Positions 24,336 through 34,463 of a stretch of DNA of 64,000 nucleotides are shown here, piece by piece (positions within the stretch are counted from its first letter, which is position 1; each line of letters opens with the position of its first letter). This DNA comes from Ewingella americana (GTDB lineage Bacteria > Pseudomonadota > Gammaproteobacteria > Enterobacterales > Enterobacteriaceae), in the NCBI RefSeq assembly GCF_006438725.1, contig NZ_RCZD01000002.1, positions 497,294-561,293 of the forward strand, read 5' to 3'. The notes beneath the pieces were generated by a model. The model ran no database searches. It saw only the letters and a program-made list of their open reading frames with translations, and had not been told where the DNA came from. A program made the translations under genes and the position numbers.

Positions 24336-24982
24336 AATCCATAAGCACAATCTTACTCGTGTTAATCGCCGGTATATCGCTGGGCGGCTGCTCAAGCGAT
24401 ATACCTAATACCGTGTCAACGGAACAGCAGGCGATAGACCAAGTCGCCGCGCCATTTTCTCAAGGGGCCATCACCCTCAACATCACGGCAGAACCCGGTC
24501 TGAATGCCTGGAATGAGATAGCCAACAGCTGCACCGTGCTGATCATTCAGGCGCAAAAATCCAGCTCGCTGAATAAGGTCCTGTCCAACCCGGCGCAATT
24601 AAAAAGCTTATTTAACGGCGCTGGAGCCGAGGACGATATCTTAAAAGTCGACAGATATGCCGCTATGCCCGGCCAGCAAACCACCCTGCACATTGACCGC
24701 AGCGAAAACGCCCGCCAGGTGGCGATTGTCGCCGGGTATTATCCGTTTCCGAAACAGCAGCACATGACGCTATTTAGCATCCCGGCCACTACCAGGAGTG
24801 AAGGGTGGTGGACTAAAAAATGGTCTGCTGAGCTTGCACCGTTGACGCTCAGCATCACACTCGGCAGCCAAAGCATCACGCAGATTAAAGGAGTGCAGCC
24901 CGAACCGGTCGTCCAGACGCAAGCCGAGCTTGCAGCCAGCCCCGGACAATCTCAGAACACGCCAGCACAGGAAGTGAAATAG
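24332..24982 (+). CDS. tssJ: T6SS outer membrane lipoprotein TssJ
   Basis: A 216-residue lipoprotein starting with GTG at 24332, overlapping the tssA stop. The signal peptide is ISTILLVLIAGISLGGC with the lipobox LGGC and Cys20 as the acylated residue. The mature part is a beta-sandwich with the family features ITLNITAEPGLNAWNEIANSCTVLIIQ-type N-terminus and ARQVAIVAGYYPFP. It anchors the TssLM complex to the outer membrane. The C-terminal tail (residues about 195-216) is rich in Pro, Gln and Ala and looks disordered. Confidence 0.93.
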   Translation: MKSISTILLVLIAGISLGGCSSDIPNTVSTEQQAIDQVAAPFSQGAITLNITAEPGLNAWNEIANSCTVLIIQAQKSSSLNKVLSNPAQLKSLFNGAGAEDDILKVDRYAAMPGQQTTLHIDRSENARQVAIVAGYYPFPKQQHMTLFSIPATTRSEGWWTKKWSAELAPLTLSITLGSQSITQIKGVQPEPVVQTQAELAASPGQSQNTPAQEVK

Positions 24983-24983
24983 C

Positions 24984-26363
24984 ATGTACCCAGAACAACA
25001 ACAGATTTACTGGTACTCGGGGCTTTATCTTCAGCCGCAGCATTTCCAGTCGGTGGATTTGCATCACAGCTATATGCTGGCACAACAGCGCCAGCTTGCA
25101 CAGCCGTGGAACATGGGCGTGATCCAATGCGACATCAATCACGAGACCCTGCTGGATTTTTCATTAAAAATCGACCACCTGCGCCTGATTCTTCCCTCCG
25201 GTTATTACCTGGAATATCCGGGAAACTGCCTGATTGAGTCACGCCAGTTTCGCGATGCCTGGAAGCAGCGCGAGAAACCCTTCACGCTTTGGCTTGCCCT
25301 GCGTCGTTTCGATCCGGGCCACCCGAATGTCAGCACAGGCAACAGCAGTCGCTGGATAAACCACGCCGAAGACGGGGTGATGAAAGACGTTTATCACCAT
25401 GGGCCAGAAAGTGCCGTGCCACGCATCGCCTATAACGTGCGGATCCTGAGCGAAGAAGAGAAAGAAACGGCAGTAGATTGCGAATGCCTTCCGCTTCTGC
25501 AACTCCGCTATGACAATGATCGCGTGATCCTCGATCAACATTTCAGCCCTCCAGCGATCACGTTGGCAGGATCTCCGGCGCTGCATAAAATACTTGAAGG
25601 CCTTTGCGCCGAACTCAGTAGCCGCGCCCATAAACTTGAAGAATATAAACGCCCGGACCATTTAACCCAAGGCAGTAAAAGTGCCGGTGACATCACGCAA
25701 CTGCTGGCAATGCGCTCGTTAAACCGCGTAATACCGTTGCTCGACCACTACTGCCGGGCACCCACCATACACCCGTGGTTAATCTACGGCCTGTTAGTAC
25801 AACTGGTGGGTGAACTCTCCTCCTTTAACGACATGTGCTCGTTTACCGGTGAGTGGCTCGACGGTGGGCCATCACTGCAGCCTTATGATCATTATCATTT
25901 GATCGACAGCTTTAACAGTGTGAAAAAAACGCTTATCACGCTGCTAAATGGCCTGGCGCTGGAAGACAACACTTACATCACGCTTAAGCCCGACGACCAA
26001 GGGATCTATCGCGGCGAGTTGCTCTCGATGAACACTCGTCGGGCCAACAGCGTTCTGCTGTTACTTCGCTCGGAAAAACTCACTTCCTGGCAGGCCAGCT
26101 TCCCGGCAAGCGCAGAATTTAAAATCGCCGCGCAGGAGTCGATCAGCGCGCTGATTCAGCATGCGTTACCCGGTGTTTCCTCGGACTGGGTAAATCCATC
26201 ACCACGCGGTGTACCAAACCGAAAAGACTCCTATTACTTTGTGCTTAATCAGCATGAAGATGCATGGAAAAGCGTTGAACAGCAGCAAAACATCGCTTTT
26301 TATTGGGCAGATGCACCTGAAGATTTACAGGTGCAACTGGTATTCATGGTGCCATCACAATGA
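24984..26363 (+). CDS. tssK: T6SS baseplate protein TssK
   Basis: A 459-residue protein linking the baseplate to the TssLM membrane complex. Start features IYWYSGLYLQPQHFQSVDLHHSYML are diagnostic (W-x-x-GL-x-LxPQHFQ). The remaining shell and shoulder domains and a C-terminal head (HEDAWKSVEQQQNIAFYWADAPEDLQVQLVFMVPSQ) are complete. It starts one base after the tssJ stop and overlaps tssL at ATGA. Confidence 0.96.
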   Translation: MYPEQQQIYWYSGLYLQPQHFQSVDLHHSYMLAQQRQLAQPWNMGVIQCDINHETLLDFSLKIDHLRLILPSGYYLEYPGNCLIESRQFRDAWKQREKPFTLWLALRRFDPGHPNVSTGNSSRWINHAEDGVMKDVYHHGPESAVPRIAYNVRILSEEEKETAVDCECLPLLQLRYDNDRVILDQHFSPPAITLAGSPALHKILEGLCAELSSRAHKLEEYKRPDHLTQGSKSAGDITQLLAMRSLNRVIPLLDHYCRAPTIHPWLIYGLLVQLVGELSSFNDMCSFTGEWLDGGPSLQPYDHYHLIDSFNSVKKTLITLLNGLALEDNTYITLKPDDQGIYRGELLSMNTRRANSVLLLLRSEKLTSWQASFPASAEFKIAAQESISALIQHALPGVSSDWVNPSPRGVPNRKDSYYFVLNQHEDAWKSVEQQQNIAFYWADAPEDLQVQLVFMVPSQ

Positions 26364-26977
26364 AATTGCTCGACTGCTACCTGCCGGTATTCAAACTGGC
26401 CGCGCATTTTGCGCATCAACCTGAACTTTTTGCAGATTACGACAGCTTCCGCACGCTTTGCATCACCCGGCTCGAACAAGCGGTGCAGGAAGCTGAGTAT
26501 CAGGACGTTTCTGATTTTGAACGGGACCAGGCATTCTTCGCCACCGTAGTCTGGTTGGATGAAACCGTTCTGTGTTCTGGTCAGCCCTTTGCGCAAAGCT
26601 GGCGTGCCGATTTACTCCAACGCAAATACTTTCAGACCTCCATCGGCGGCGAGGCGTTTTTCGCCCGACTGAGCCACTTAAAAGAAGAACATCAGCAGGC
26701 AAGACAGGTTTTTCTGTTCTGTCTACAAAGCGGCTTCCACGGCAAATACAGCTCCGGGCAGGAGCGTTCGGCTCTCGCCTCGCTTATCGAGCAGCAACGC
26801 CAACACTCCCTGCCCGAAGACTGGCGGGCGTGGCCAAACGATGCACAGATAACACCGATCAACATAAAAAAACGCTCACTTACAGCGTCAGCAAAGAGCC
26901 GCGTTGGGCTGGCCGTGCTGAGTCTGGCGTTGATTTACGGTGCCCTTTTCCTTCTTCAGACCCATTATTTTTCATAA
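26360..26977 (+). CDS. tssL: T6SS inner membrane protein TssL (DotU family)
   Basis: A 205-residue DotU-type protein. The cytoplasmic helical domain (about residues 1-170) includes ATVVWLDETVLCSGQPFAQSWRADLLQRKYFQTSIGGEAFFARL, the typical W…E…LQ…yf-T-GGE-FF signature. One membrane helix lies at the C-terminus (VGLAVLSLALIYGALFLLQT), leaving only a few residues in the periplasm, so the peptidoglycan-binding OmpA-like domain found in longer TssL proteins is absent. It overlaps tssK at ATGA and precedes tssM by six bases. Confidence 0.95.
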   Translation: MKLLDCYLPVFKLAAHFAHQPELFADYDSFRTLCITRLEQAVQEAEYQDVSDFERDQAFFATVVWLDETVLCSGQPFAQSWRADLLQRKYFQTSIGGEAFFARLSHLKEEHQQARQVFLFCLQSGFHGKYSSGQERSALASLIEQQRQHSLPEDWRAWPNDAQITPINIKKRSLTASAKSRVGLAVLSLALIYGALFLLQTHYFS

Positions 26978-26983
26978 GAACGT

Positions 26984-29900
26984 ATGCTGAAAAAATTATT
27001 CGTTTTTGCCGGATGGCTGCTGTTGTTGTGCCTGGTGTTACTTTTTTGTTGCACCGCAGGTCTTTGGCTTAACTGGAGTACCCCTACCATTTTTATGGTC
27101 TGGCTTGGGCTACTGGTGGCAGGAGTCATGCTGTGGGGGGCTTTGCTCTGGCTGACGCAGCTTATCAAAGAGAAAAAAGTTAACCGTTTTTTCCAGAAAT
27201 TTCGCCTCTCACACCGGGAATATGTCCTTTTCGATTATTGGAAAACCGGTGCGGCGGTGGTCAAACGCATTCAACGTAAACGCCCTGCTATCCCATGGTA
27301 TATCCTGCTTGGCGACCGCTGTGGTAAAACATCGTTGCTGGCTGGATCAGGCTTGCCGATGTTCTCAAGCGACGGAGAGGACAGCACCGTTGTGCACACA
27401 CATACCTTACGCTGGTGGTTTTTCCGCAACGTTTGCTTCCTTGACCTCTCAAGCAACTTTCTGAATGGCACGCCCACCTTCCACCGTGCATGGGGAAAAC
27501 TGGTTGGTTGGATCGCCCGTATTCCAGCACCGTCGGGCGTCATGATCTGCCTGTCTATTACCGATTTACTGAATGAAGATGTCAGCACGTTGCATGATAA
27601 AGCGCGTAAAATCCGTGCACAAATCGAACCCCTGACGCGTAAACTCAAACGTCAACTTCCGCTCTACATCACGATAACGCAGTGCGATAAATTCCTGGCA
27701 TTCAGCCTTTGGGCGCAACAGCTATCCACCGCCCAGCGCCAGCAAGTTTTGGGTTATTACTGGCAGACGCCGCCCAACATTGACGGCAAAGATGCCTCCA
27801 CGCTGCTGCCACTGTTTACGGCACTGAAAAATGGCCTCGATCTCGCTCGCCTCAGCATGACCGGCACACCAATGCCGCCGGATGTGCATGCTGCCCTGCT
27901 CGATTTCCCAGAGTCATTTACCCGACTGCAAAAACCGTTGCAAGTATTCCTGGCATCCCTGTGCGAACCTAACGCCTACTTCACCCGCACCTCACTCGGC
28001 GGCGTGTGGTTTACCGCCAGCGAACAACAGGATAAAAACAAAAGTCGCCGCACCGCTTACTTCGTTCACGATTTGCTGATGCACCATCTCCCGGCTTTCA
28101 GCACCTCCCGCGAAGTACTTTGGCAGTACAATAAAAGGCTGCGCGTTGTGTTCGGCAGTCTGCTGTTGCTGGGTTGCGTAGGAGTGCTGGGGTATAGCGC
28201 AGTGAAAAGTGCTGCCTTGATGCAACGTGACACAGCCAGCCTTACCCCGACAGAATTGGCTGATTTGCTGATGAAGAACGAAAGTCATCGTGACTCTCCC
28301 CTGCTCTACCTGCCGTTCTCCCCGGTGCTAAACCAACAACATCGACAGATTGAACAACAGTTGAGGGCGAAGCTTCCGCCGCGCCCGAGCAACAGCGAGC
28401 AGATGTCTATGGCTTATCTGCAACAATTCGTCACGGCCCCGACACAGACTCAGCGCCAGATGGTACTCGATCTCGCGCAAACCATTATTACCCGGCAAAG
28501 TATGCGCGATGGTGCCACCCTTGAAGCACTCAGTCTGCAGCCGATGACACCTGACGCACTGCGCCTTAATGCAGGCGATCCTGGGTCATCCCCGCACACT
28601 CTGCTGGCCCTTGACCGCTGGGTGATGCAACAACCTGCGGGTGCTGACCAGCTCGCGGCACTTCATGGCCTGCTGTCGACCCTCATTAATTATGATCAGA
28701 CACTGGCGTGGCTTACTGCACCGGTTGATTCCCTGCCAGCGATTCAGGACAGCGATTTTTGGCCACAGGCCTTGGGCGTGGTCTCACTTTCAGGTATCTG
28801 GACACGGCAAGGCGAGCTGCAAATTAGCGAATGGGTTGCCCTGATAAACCAGGCGAATAACAAAACGCAACCAGAACCATTGTTGCAAAACTTTATGCAG
28901 ACCCTACCAGCCCAACGCCAGAACGCATGGCGTCAACTGCTGCTGGACGTAACCCCTTGGCTCCAGGACAAAAAACCTCAATCTTTGCCGCAAAACCAAC
29001 TTATCGCCCTGAGCCAAGGGCAAAGCCCGGCGATGAAATTCGCTCAACGTATCGCCTTCGAACTCGACAACATCCCGGACCAAAGCACCCAGCCCTGGTT
29101 GAGCGAACTACGTCGGCTACAAAAACTCCCGTCTCAGGCCGCAGAGAACCCTGCTCTACAGAAGATGCAGCAAGTGGATGCAAAACTGCGTAGCGGGTTT
29201 ATAAAATGGTTACAGGGTGGAAAATTAATCGCTCTGGCCCATAATCTCACACCGCAACCTAACGCATGGCTGAAGTGGCAGACCTCGCTCAATGCTGCTG
29301 CCAGCAAGGCGCTTAACCAGGCAGTACTTAGCCCTGCGCTCACCGAGGGGCTTTTCGCCCCGCAGGCGGAGGCTAAGGCCATCAATCCATTGGTCACGCT
29401 GTTCGCCAGTTTTGACCAATTGCACAAAGCGCTGGAACCGCGCAGTCAGGAGATCGGCGTTGAGGCGGTCTGGTCGCTGTATCAAAGCGACGCCAGTTCG
29501 CTGCTCGCCCACGCCGTGGCTCGCTCCGGCTGTTGGCTTAACGACCAGTGGCAAAGCAAAGTCATGTGGCCAATGCGTAAAAATGCCGCAGAACAGGACT
29601 ATGACACCCAACAAACGCTGGCCTGGCAATACCTCGCTGATTTTGTGCGTGGTCCGGCTAAAGGGCTGCTAACAGTCAGCGATCTGGGGCCGCAAGCCGG
29701 TGAATTCCACGGACAAACCTTACCTCTGACTGAAGAGTTTCTGAGTCTGGCTCGTCATATGCTCAACCCAGAAGACGTGTTGGATTCGCCGGTGCATCAG
29801 AATACGCAGAGCGAGGATCGACTCACGACCCTTAACGACCAGATCGGGCAGATCACCCAGCAGCAAAAAACGCTGGAAACCAAAGCTTATAACATCAGCA

Positions 29901-30418
29901 TCGTGAGCGGACCGGCCACCATCGCAGAAGGTGCACGCTTAATCCCGATCGGTGAGCGTTTGACACTGGAATGCACAACCGGCACTCAAGTCCTCGACAG
30001 TATGAACTTTGCCGAACAGGCGCAGTTCATCTGGCACCCAGGCCAGTGCCAAAACGTCAAACTGGAGGTCAAGTTCCCCAATTTTAACGCGACCTACCGC
30101 TTCGAAGGTAATAACGCCTGGCCTGATTTCCTTCAACAGTTTATCCGTGGCGAAGCACTGCTCAACGCCCGGGATTTTGAGGACAACGCCGATTTACTGG
30201 CGGAGTTAAACATCAAGCATGTGCTGGTTCGCTTTAAGATTTCCGACCAACAGCTTCTGCAAAACGCCTGGGGCGAGTGGCTATATTTGGATGAGCAACT
30301 CAACACCCTTAAAGAACAAAAACAGGCCCTTGAAGAGCAAAAAATCAACCAACAACCTTCAGCTGCCCTGCGAGGGCGCCTCGCTGAACTTCCAGAAAAT
30401 GCGGCAGAGTGCCGGTAA
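26984..30418 (+). CDS. tssM: T6SS inner membrane protein TssM (IcmF family)
   Basis: A 1144-residue IcmF protein. Two N-terminal membrane helices (about residues 5-25 and 35-55) lead to a cytoplasmic NTPase domain with Walker A GDRCGKTS near residues 109-116; a third helix near 385-405 (VVFGSLLLLGCVGVLGYS) crosses to the large periplasmic region that contacts TssJ. The C-terminal part carries the conserved beta domain (WPGQC-like IWHPGQCQNVKLEV). All expected segments are present and there is no frameshift. clpV begins 19 bases after the stop. Confidence 0.96.
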   Translation: MLKKLFVFAGWLLLLCLVLLFCCTAGLWLNWSTPTIFMVWLGLLVAGVMLWGALLWLTQLIKEKKVNRFFQKFRLSHREYVLFDYWKTGAAVVKRIQRKRPAIPWYILLGDRCGKTSLLAGSGLPMFSSDGEDSTVVHTHTLRWWFFRNVCFLDLSSNFLNGTPTFHRAWGKLVGWIARIPAPSGVMICLSITDLLNEDVSTLHDKARKIRAQIEPLTRKLKRQLPLYITITQCDKFLAFSLWAQQLSTAQRQQVLGYYWQTPPNIDGKDASTLLPLFTALKNGLDLARLSMTGTPMPPDVHAALLDFPESFTRLQKPLQVFLASLCEPNAYFTRTSLGGVWFTASEQQDKNKSRRTAYFVHDLLMHHLPAFSTSREVLWQYNKRLRVVFGSLLLLGCVGVLGYSAVKSAALMQRDTASLTPTELADLLMKNESHRDSPLLYLPFSPVLNQQHRQIEQQLRAKLPPRPSNSEQMSMAYLQQFVTAPTQTQRQMVLDLAQTIITRQSMRDGATLEALSLQPMTPDALRLNAGDPGSSPHTLLALDRWVMQQPAGADQLAALHGLLSTLINYDQTLAWLTAPVDSLPAIQDSDFWPQALGVVSLSGIWTRQGELQISEWVALINQANNKTQPEPLLQNFMQTLPAQRQNAWRQLLLDVTPWLQDKKPQSLPQNQLIALSQGQSPAMKFAQRIAFELDNIPDQSTQPWLSELRRLQKLPSQAAENPALQKMQQVDAKLRSGFIKWLQGGKLIALAHNLTPQPNAWLKWQTSLNAAASKALNQAVLSPALTEGLFAPQAEAKAINPLVTLFASFDQLHKALEPRSQEIGVEAVWSLYQSDASSLLAHAVARSGCWLNDQWQSKVMWPMRKNAAEQDYDTQQTLAWQYLADFVRGPAKGLLTVSDLGPQAGEFHGQTLPLTEEFLSLARHMLNPEDVLDSPVHQNTQSEDRLTTLNDQIGQITQQQKTLETKAYNISIVSGPATIAEGARLIPIGERLTLECTTGTQVLDSMNFAEQAQFIWHPGQCQNVKLEVKFPNFNATYRFEGNNAWPDFLQQFIRGEALLNARDFEDNADLLAELNIKHVLVRFKISDQQLLQNAWGEWLYLDEQLNTLKEQKQALEEQKINQQPSAALRGRLAELPENAAECR

Positions 30419-30437
30419 CTTATTGAAAGGGATCTTT

Positions 30438-32978
30438 ATGAGCAGTTACTTAAAACACATCGTTGACAAACTTACCCGCGAAAGCCGGGTATGTCTGGAT
30501 ACCGCTGTCAGCCAGGCCGTTTCGCGCACCCATCATGAGGTCGATGTTGAGCATCTCTTACTGGCCGTGATAGTTAATCATAGCGACCTGATGGAAACCC
30601 TCAGTTTAGGCGCAGGCCTGAAACCGGATGCACTGCTTAACGCCACGCAACAAACACTGAACACCTTACGCAGCGGCAACAGCCGTGCTCCGGTGTTCTC
30701 CACCGGCCTGGTTCAGTGGTTGGAAAAAGCCTGGCTTCACGCCAGTGCCAACTGGGGGCAATCACATCTCGCACCTCCGGTTCTGCTGGCCTGTCTGCTC
30801 GATGAAAATACTGCCCCAGATTTACCCAGCGGCGTGCGCGAAGCCCTGAGTTGCTCCCGAGATACGGCTGAACATCTGCTGCATAGCGCCTGCCAGACCA
30901 CGGCCAATGTTTCCAGTTCTCCTGCGGAGATGGGCAATACTGCACTTGGCAAATTTACCCGTAACCTGAGCGCCCAGGCCCGCAAAGGCGAACTGGATCC
31001 GGTGCTGGGGCGCGAAGCTGAAATTCGTCAGATGATCGACATCCTGCTCCGTCGTCGCCAGAACAACCCCATTCTGACTGGCGAACCAGGTGTGGGGAAA
31101 ACCGCACTGGTTGAAGGTTTGGCCCTGCGCATCGCTGCCGGTAATGTACCGGACGTTTTAAAACCGATGGAAGTACTGACGCTGGATCTGGGCCTGCTCC
31201 AGGCGGGCGCAAGTGTAAAAGGTGAGTTTGAAAATCGTCTTCAGGCGTTGATGAAAGAGATCGCCAGCGCAGCGCAGCCTATCATTCTGTTTATCGACGA
31301 AGCCCATACGCTGATTGGCGCAGGCGGCCAGGCGGGGCAAAACGACGCCGCCAATCTCCTTAAACCTGCACTTGCTCGCGGCGAATTGCGCGTAGTGGCC
31401 GCCACTACCTGGGCGGAATATAAAAAGTACGTCGAAAAAGACGCTGCGCTGGCCCGCCGCTTCCAACTGGTACAGGTAGCCGAACCCAATATCGACAGCG
31501 CCACCGCCATGTTACGTGCCATTGCTCCTGCCATGTCTCGCCACCACGGCGTGTTGATCCTGGAAAGCGCGATTCATGCTGCTGTTACACTCTCCAACCG
31601 TTACATCGCCGGACGGCAAATGCCGGATAAATCCGTCAGCCTGCTTGATACGGCATGCGCCCGCGTGGCAGTTTCCCAATCTCACAGTCCAAAAGAGATT
31701 GAAGATATCAATGCTCTGCTCAGCAACCTGAATACCGAACATGATGCGCTGCTTAAAGAGGGGCAACACGACCAGCGTCTGGCAAAACTGGCACTGCGTG
31801 AAAGCCAACTTCTGGCCGATCTCGCGTACCTTCAGCCACAGTGGGAAAAACAAAAAACATTGGTGCAGCAACTGATGCAAAGCAACGATGAAAGCGCCAC
31901 CGCCCAGTGGCGAAAAGAACTCACGCAGCTTCATCAGGCACAGGCACTGGTATTTGACTGCGTAGACGCTACCTGCATCGCCGATGTTGTTTCTGGCTGG
32001 ACCGGCGTGCCGCTAGGGCGCATGGTTGAAAAAGAACATCAACAGTTAGGCGAACTGCTCCATCGCCTGGAACAGCGCGTTTTGGGTCAACGCCACGCGC
32101 TCTCAACCATTGCCACACAAATACGCATCAGCCGCGCCAATCTTAGCGACCCGTTAAAACCGACCGGGGTGTACATGCTGGCAGGTCCGTCTGGGATCGG
32201 TAAAACAGAAACAGCCCTGATGTTGGCCGATTTACTCTATGGCGGCGAACAAAGTCTGGTGACGATCAACATGTCGGAATACCAGGAGGCCCATAGCGTT
32301 TCGGGTCTGAAAGGCTCGCCACCGGGCTATGTGGGTTACGGTCAGGGCGGGGTGCTGACTGAAGCGGTGAAACGCAATCCGTACAGCGTGGTCCTGCTCG
32401 ACGAAGTGGAAAAAGCTCACCCAGACGTGATGGAGTTGTTTTATCAAGTGTTCGACAAAGGAGTGATCGAAGATGCGGAAGGTCAACGCATTAACTTTCG
32501 TAACACGCTGATAATAATGACATCAAACCTGGCAAGTGCGAGGATCACGGCCGCCTGCGCAGCAGGAGAAACGTCGCCAGAGGCACTCTGCACACTGATC
32601 CGCCCAGAGTTCGAACACGTTTTCCGCCCGGCGCTAATGGGCCGCGTCACGCTCATCCCCTATCTGCCACTGCAACCCAAAACGTTGGCGAAAATCATCA
32701 AGCTCAAACTTGAGCATATCTGCCAGCGTTATGACACTGCCAGCAACGGTGAGGCGCAACTCAAATATAGCGAGAGCGTGGTCGCCTGGGTGGCTGATTT
32801 GTGCCAGGTGAACCAGAGCGGTGCCCGTGATATTGATCAGGTATTGAACCAACATATTCTGCCGCTGCTGGCAGACAACCTGCTACAGGAAGAGAAAACT
32901 ACGCCTGGGGGTCGGAAACTAAGCATCGTTAAAGGGGGATTGGTTATCACCACAGCAGGGAAAAAAAATGGCGAATAA
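30438..32978 (+). CDS. clpV: T6SS sheath-recycling ATPase ClpV (TssH)
   Basis: An 846-residue AAA+ unfoldase. An N-terminal Clp repeat domain (about residues 1-150) binds the sheath. The first AAA+ has Walker A GEPGVGKTALVEG near 214 and Walker B ILFIDEAHTLIGAGG; a middle coiled-coil domain lies near 400-500; the second AAA+ has Walker A GPSGIGKTETAL near 583 and Walker B VVLLDEVEKAHPD. It disassembles contracted TssBC. The ATG at 30438 follows GAAAGGG; the open frame extends upstream inside tssM but without conserved sequence. It overlaps the next gene by 11 bases. Confidence 0.97.
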   Translation: MSSYLKHIVDKLTRESRVCLDTAVSQAVSRTHHEVDVEHLLLAVIVNHSDLMETLSLGAGLKPDALLNATQQTLNTLRSGNSRAPVFSTGLVQWLEKAWLHASANWGQSHLAPPVLLACLLDENTAPDLPSGVREALSCSRDTAEHLLHSACQTTANVSSSPAEMGNTALGKFTRNLSAQARKGELDPVLGREAEIRQMIDILLRRRQNNPILTGEPGVGKTALVEGLALRIAAGNVPDVLKPMEVLTLDLGLLQAGASVKGEFENRLQALMKEIASAAQPIILFIDEAHTLIGAGGQAGQNDAANLLKPALARGELRVVAATTWAEYKKYVEKDAALARRFQLVQVAEPNIDSATAMLRAIAPAMSRHHGVLILESAIHAAVTLSNRYIAGRQMPDKSVSLLDTACARVAVSQSHSPKEIEDINALLSNLNTEHDALLKEGQHDQRLAKLALRESQLLADLAYLQPQWEKQKTLVQQLMQSNDESATAQWRKELTQLHQAQALVFDCVDATCIADVVSGWTGVPLGRMVEKEHQQLGELLHRLEQRVLGQRHALSTIATQIRISRANLSDPLKPTGVYMLAGPSGIGKTETALMLADLLYGGEQSLVTINMSEYQEAHSVSGLKGSPPGYVGYGQGGVLTEAVKRNPYSVVLLDEVEKAHPDVMELFYQVFDKGVIEDAEGQRINFRNTLIIMTSNLASARITAACAAGETSPEALCTLIRPEFEHVFRPALMGRVTLIPYLPLQPKTLAKIIKLKLEHICQRYDTASNGEAQLKYSESVVAWVADLCQVNQSGARDIDQVLNQHILPLLADNLLQEEKTTPGGRKLSIVKGGLVITTAGKKNGE

Positions 32979-34086
32979 TAGCTACTCCGTGAAGCCAGGC
33001 GAGGTAAAAATCAATTGTCACGATCCTCGCCACCACAATGAATTTTTGCTGCTCAGTAACAGCGTTAACAACTGGAAAGGTCATGTTCACGATCGGTCCT
33101 GGTGGTTGACGCAGGAAAACCAGTGCCTGGAAATATTTCAGCGCCACGGCTATGACCTGCAAAGTGGCGTCTGGTTCTGCCTGATAAGTTGTCAGCGCCA
33201 CGGTTGGGCGGGCATGGCGAACGCCACGCTGTTGCTGGCCGAAGGATTTAGCAAGAAACAGCGCCAGTGTTGGCCCCCCATTGCAGCAACCAATCTGCGT
33301 CAGCAAATTATCGAATGGTATTGCACACACGCTGCTACCTGTATTTATGGCTTACCGTTAACCAGTATTGAAGTAAAAACCCTTGAACAGCTTGAAGGAG
33401 CAGTGTCACTGATGCTCCAGCAGGCGTTAAGCCTGCAATCGCGCAGCCAGGCGGCATTGCGTAACCTTCTCGACTATCTTCAGTCATGTAGGCAATCGCT
33501 ACAGAAAAGGGCATTGGTGGCCAAACTCGAAATCCAGGAATCACCTCGGCCGCCAGTCACCCCAGCCCCAATATTGGTTCCTGAGCAGACTCCGCTACCG
33601 GTTCAACGCCCGTGGAAAGCGTTGCTTACTGGTGGCGCTATCGGTATCGCCCTTACGCTTGGCATAGTTAGCGCGTCAAATTGGCTGGAGCAACCTTCGG
33701 CGGCGATCAGTTTATATAAGCTCTGGCCCGGCAATCCTGTCTCCGCACGCTGGCAAAAACATCTCGCCGAACAAATCGCCAGCTTGCCCAATACCAACAG
33801 CTGGGCGTTGGTAAACAAGCAGTTAAACGACCTCGAACAACGCCTGCTGGATGCCGAGCAAAAACGTAAACCTTATATGACGATTTCCGAGCTGAAAACC
33901 GCCATTTACCAGATGCGTCAGACACTGCAACAGGGCGGTGAACCTGCACTGGCGCAGCTTGATGCTTTGCAAAGTAAGCTGGATAGCCAGCAGCCGGTCA
34001 GCAACGCTGAAATAAATGCTGTCTCCCAGCATCTTGAAGCGTTAAACAGCCGGTTGATTCAGATAACGAGCAAACTACAGGAATGA
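32968..34086 (+). CDS. VasL/TagA-like T6SS protein with ImpA-type N-terminus and membrane helix
   Basis: A 372-residue protein. The N-terminal half (about residues 25-200) resembles the ImpA/TssA domain (WWLTQENQCLEIFQRHGYDLQSGVWFCLIS…W.GMANATLLLAEGF). A Pro-rich linker precedes a single membrane helix near 217-237 (ALLTGGAIGIALTLGIVSAS), and the C-terminal region (LYKLWPGNPVSARWQ…) corresponds to the VasL domain. Proteins of this layout are TssA relatives; TagA members sit at the opposite membrane and hold the extended sheath. That role is inferred here. It closes the operon and overlaps clpV. Confidence 0.85.
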   Translation: MANNSYSVKPGEVKINCHDPRHHNEFLLLSNSVNNWKGHVHDRSWWLTQENQCLEIFQRHGYDLQSGVWFCLISCQRHGWAGMANATLLLAEGFSKKQRQCWPPIAATNLRQQIIEWYCTHAATCIYGLPLTSIEVKTLEQLEGAVSLMLQQALSLQSRSQAALRNLLDYLQSCRQSLQKRALVAKLEIQESPRPPVTPAPILVPEQTPLPVQRPWKALLTGGAIGIALTLGIVSASNWLEQPSAAISLYKLWPGNPVSARWQKHLAEQIASLPNTNSWALVNKQLNDLEQRLLDAEQKRKPYMTISELKTAIYQMRQTLQQGGEPALAQLDALQSKLDSQQPVSNAEINAVSQHLEALNSRLIQITSKLQE

Positions 34087-34186
34087 CCCCATCATTTTAC
34101 GTGGAGTCTGTAATGAAAAAATTGCGGGCTAATTGGGGAGAGCGGTGAAAGTATCATTGTCGCGAATACCTCTTCAGGTATGTTTT

Positions 34187-34221
34187 GGCGGAGAACATTT
34201 TAATATATTCTCCGCCAGTTT
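34187..34221 (+). terminator. Probable terminator of the T6SS operon
   Basis: A perfect 9-bp stem GGCGGAGAA / TTCTCCGCC (34187-34195 with 34208-34216) followed by AGTTTTAATTT. It lies 100 bases after the last T6SS gene. The remaining gap to ygaV (34222-34418) shows no gene. Confidence 0.7.
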
Positions 34222-34418
34222 TAATTTGGATAAAAATAAAAGACGCTGAGGATGGGAATCGACACATCAAGAAAATGTTTGCCGACCCCAGCCTTGAAAT
34301 CGCGTGCAGTAAGATGTCATCGAAAAAACGTTAAGACCCGCGTTTATCGCTCAAATAGCCTAATCCTCCGCAAATCAGCCCATCTGCAAACCTTTTTTGT
34401 TGCATTGACGCATTAATT

Positions 34419-34451
34419 ATTTTAGATTTTACTAAAATTAGATAAAGCTAA
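34419..34451 (+). promoter_or_regulatory. Tandem palindromic operator upstream of ygaV
   Basis: ATTTTAG-N6-CTAAAAT (34419-34438) is immediately followed by TTAG-N6-CTAA (34438-34451), two TTAG-N6-CTAA palindromes sharing one base. They end 12 bases before the ygaV start codon, the position of an ArsR-family autorepressor site. Confidence 0.65.
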
Positions 34452-34463
34452 AATAAAGGACCT

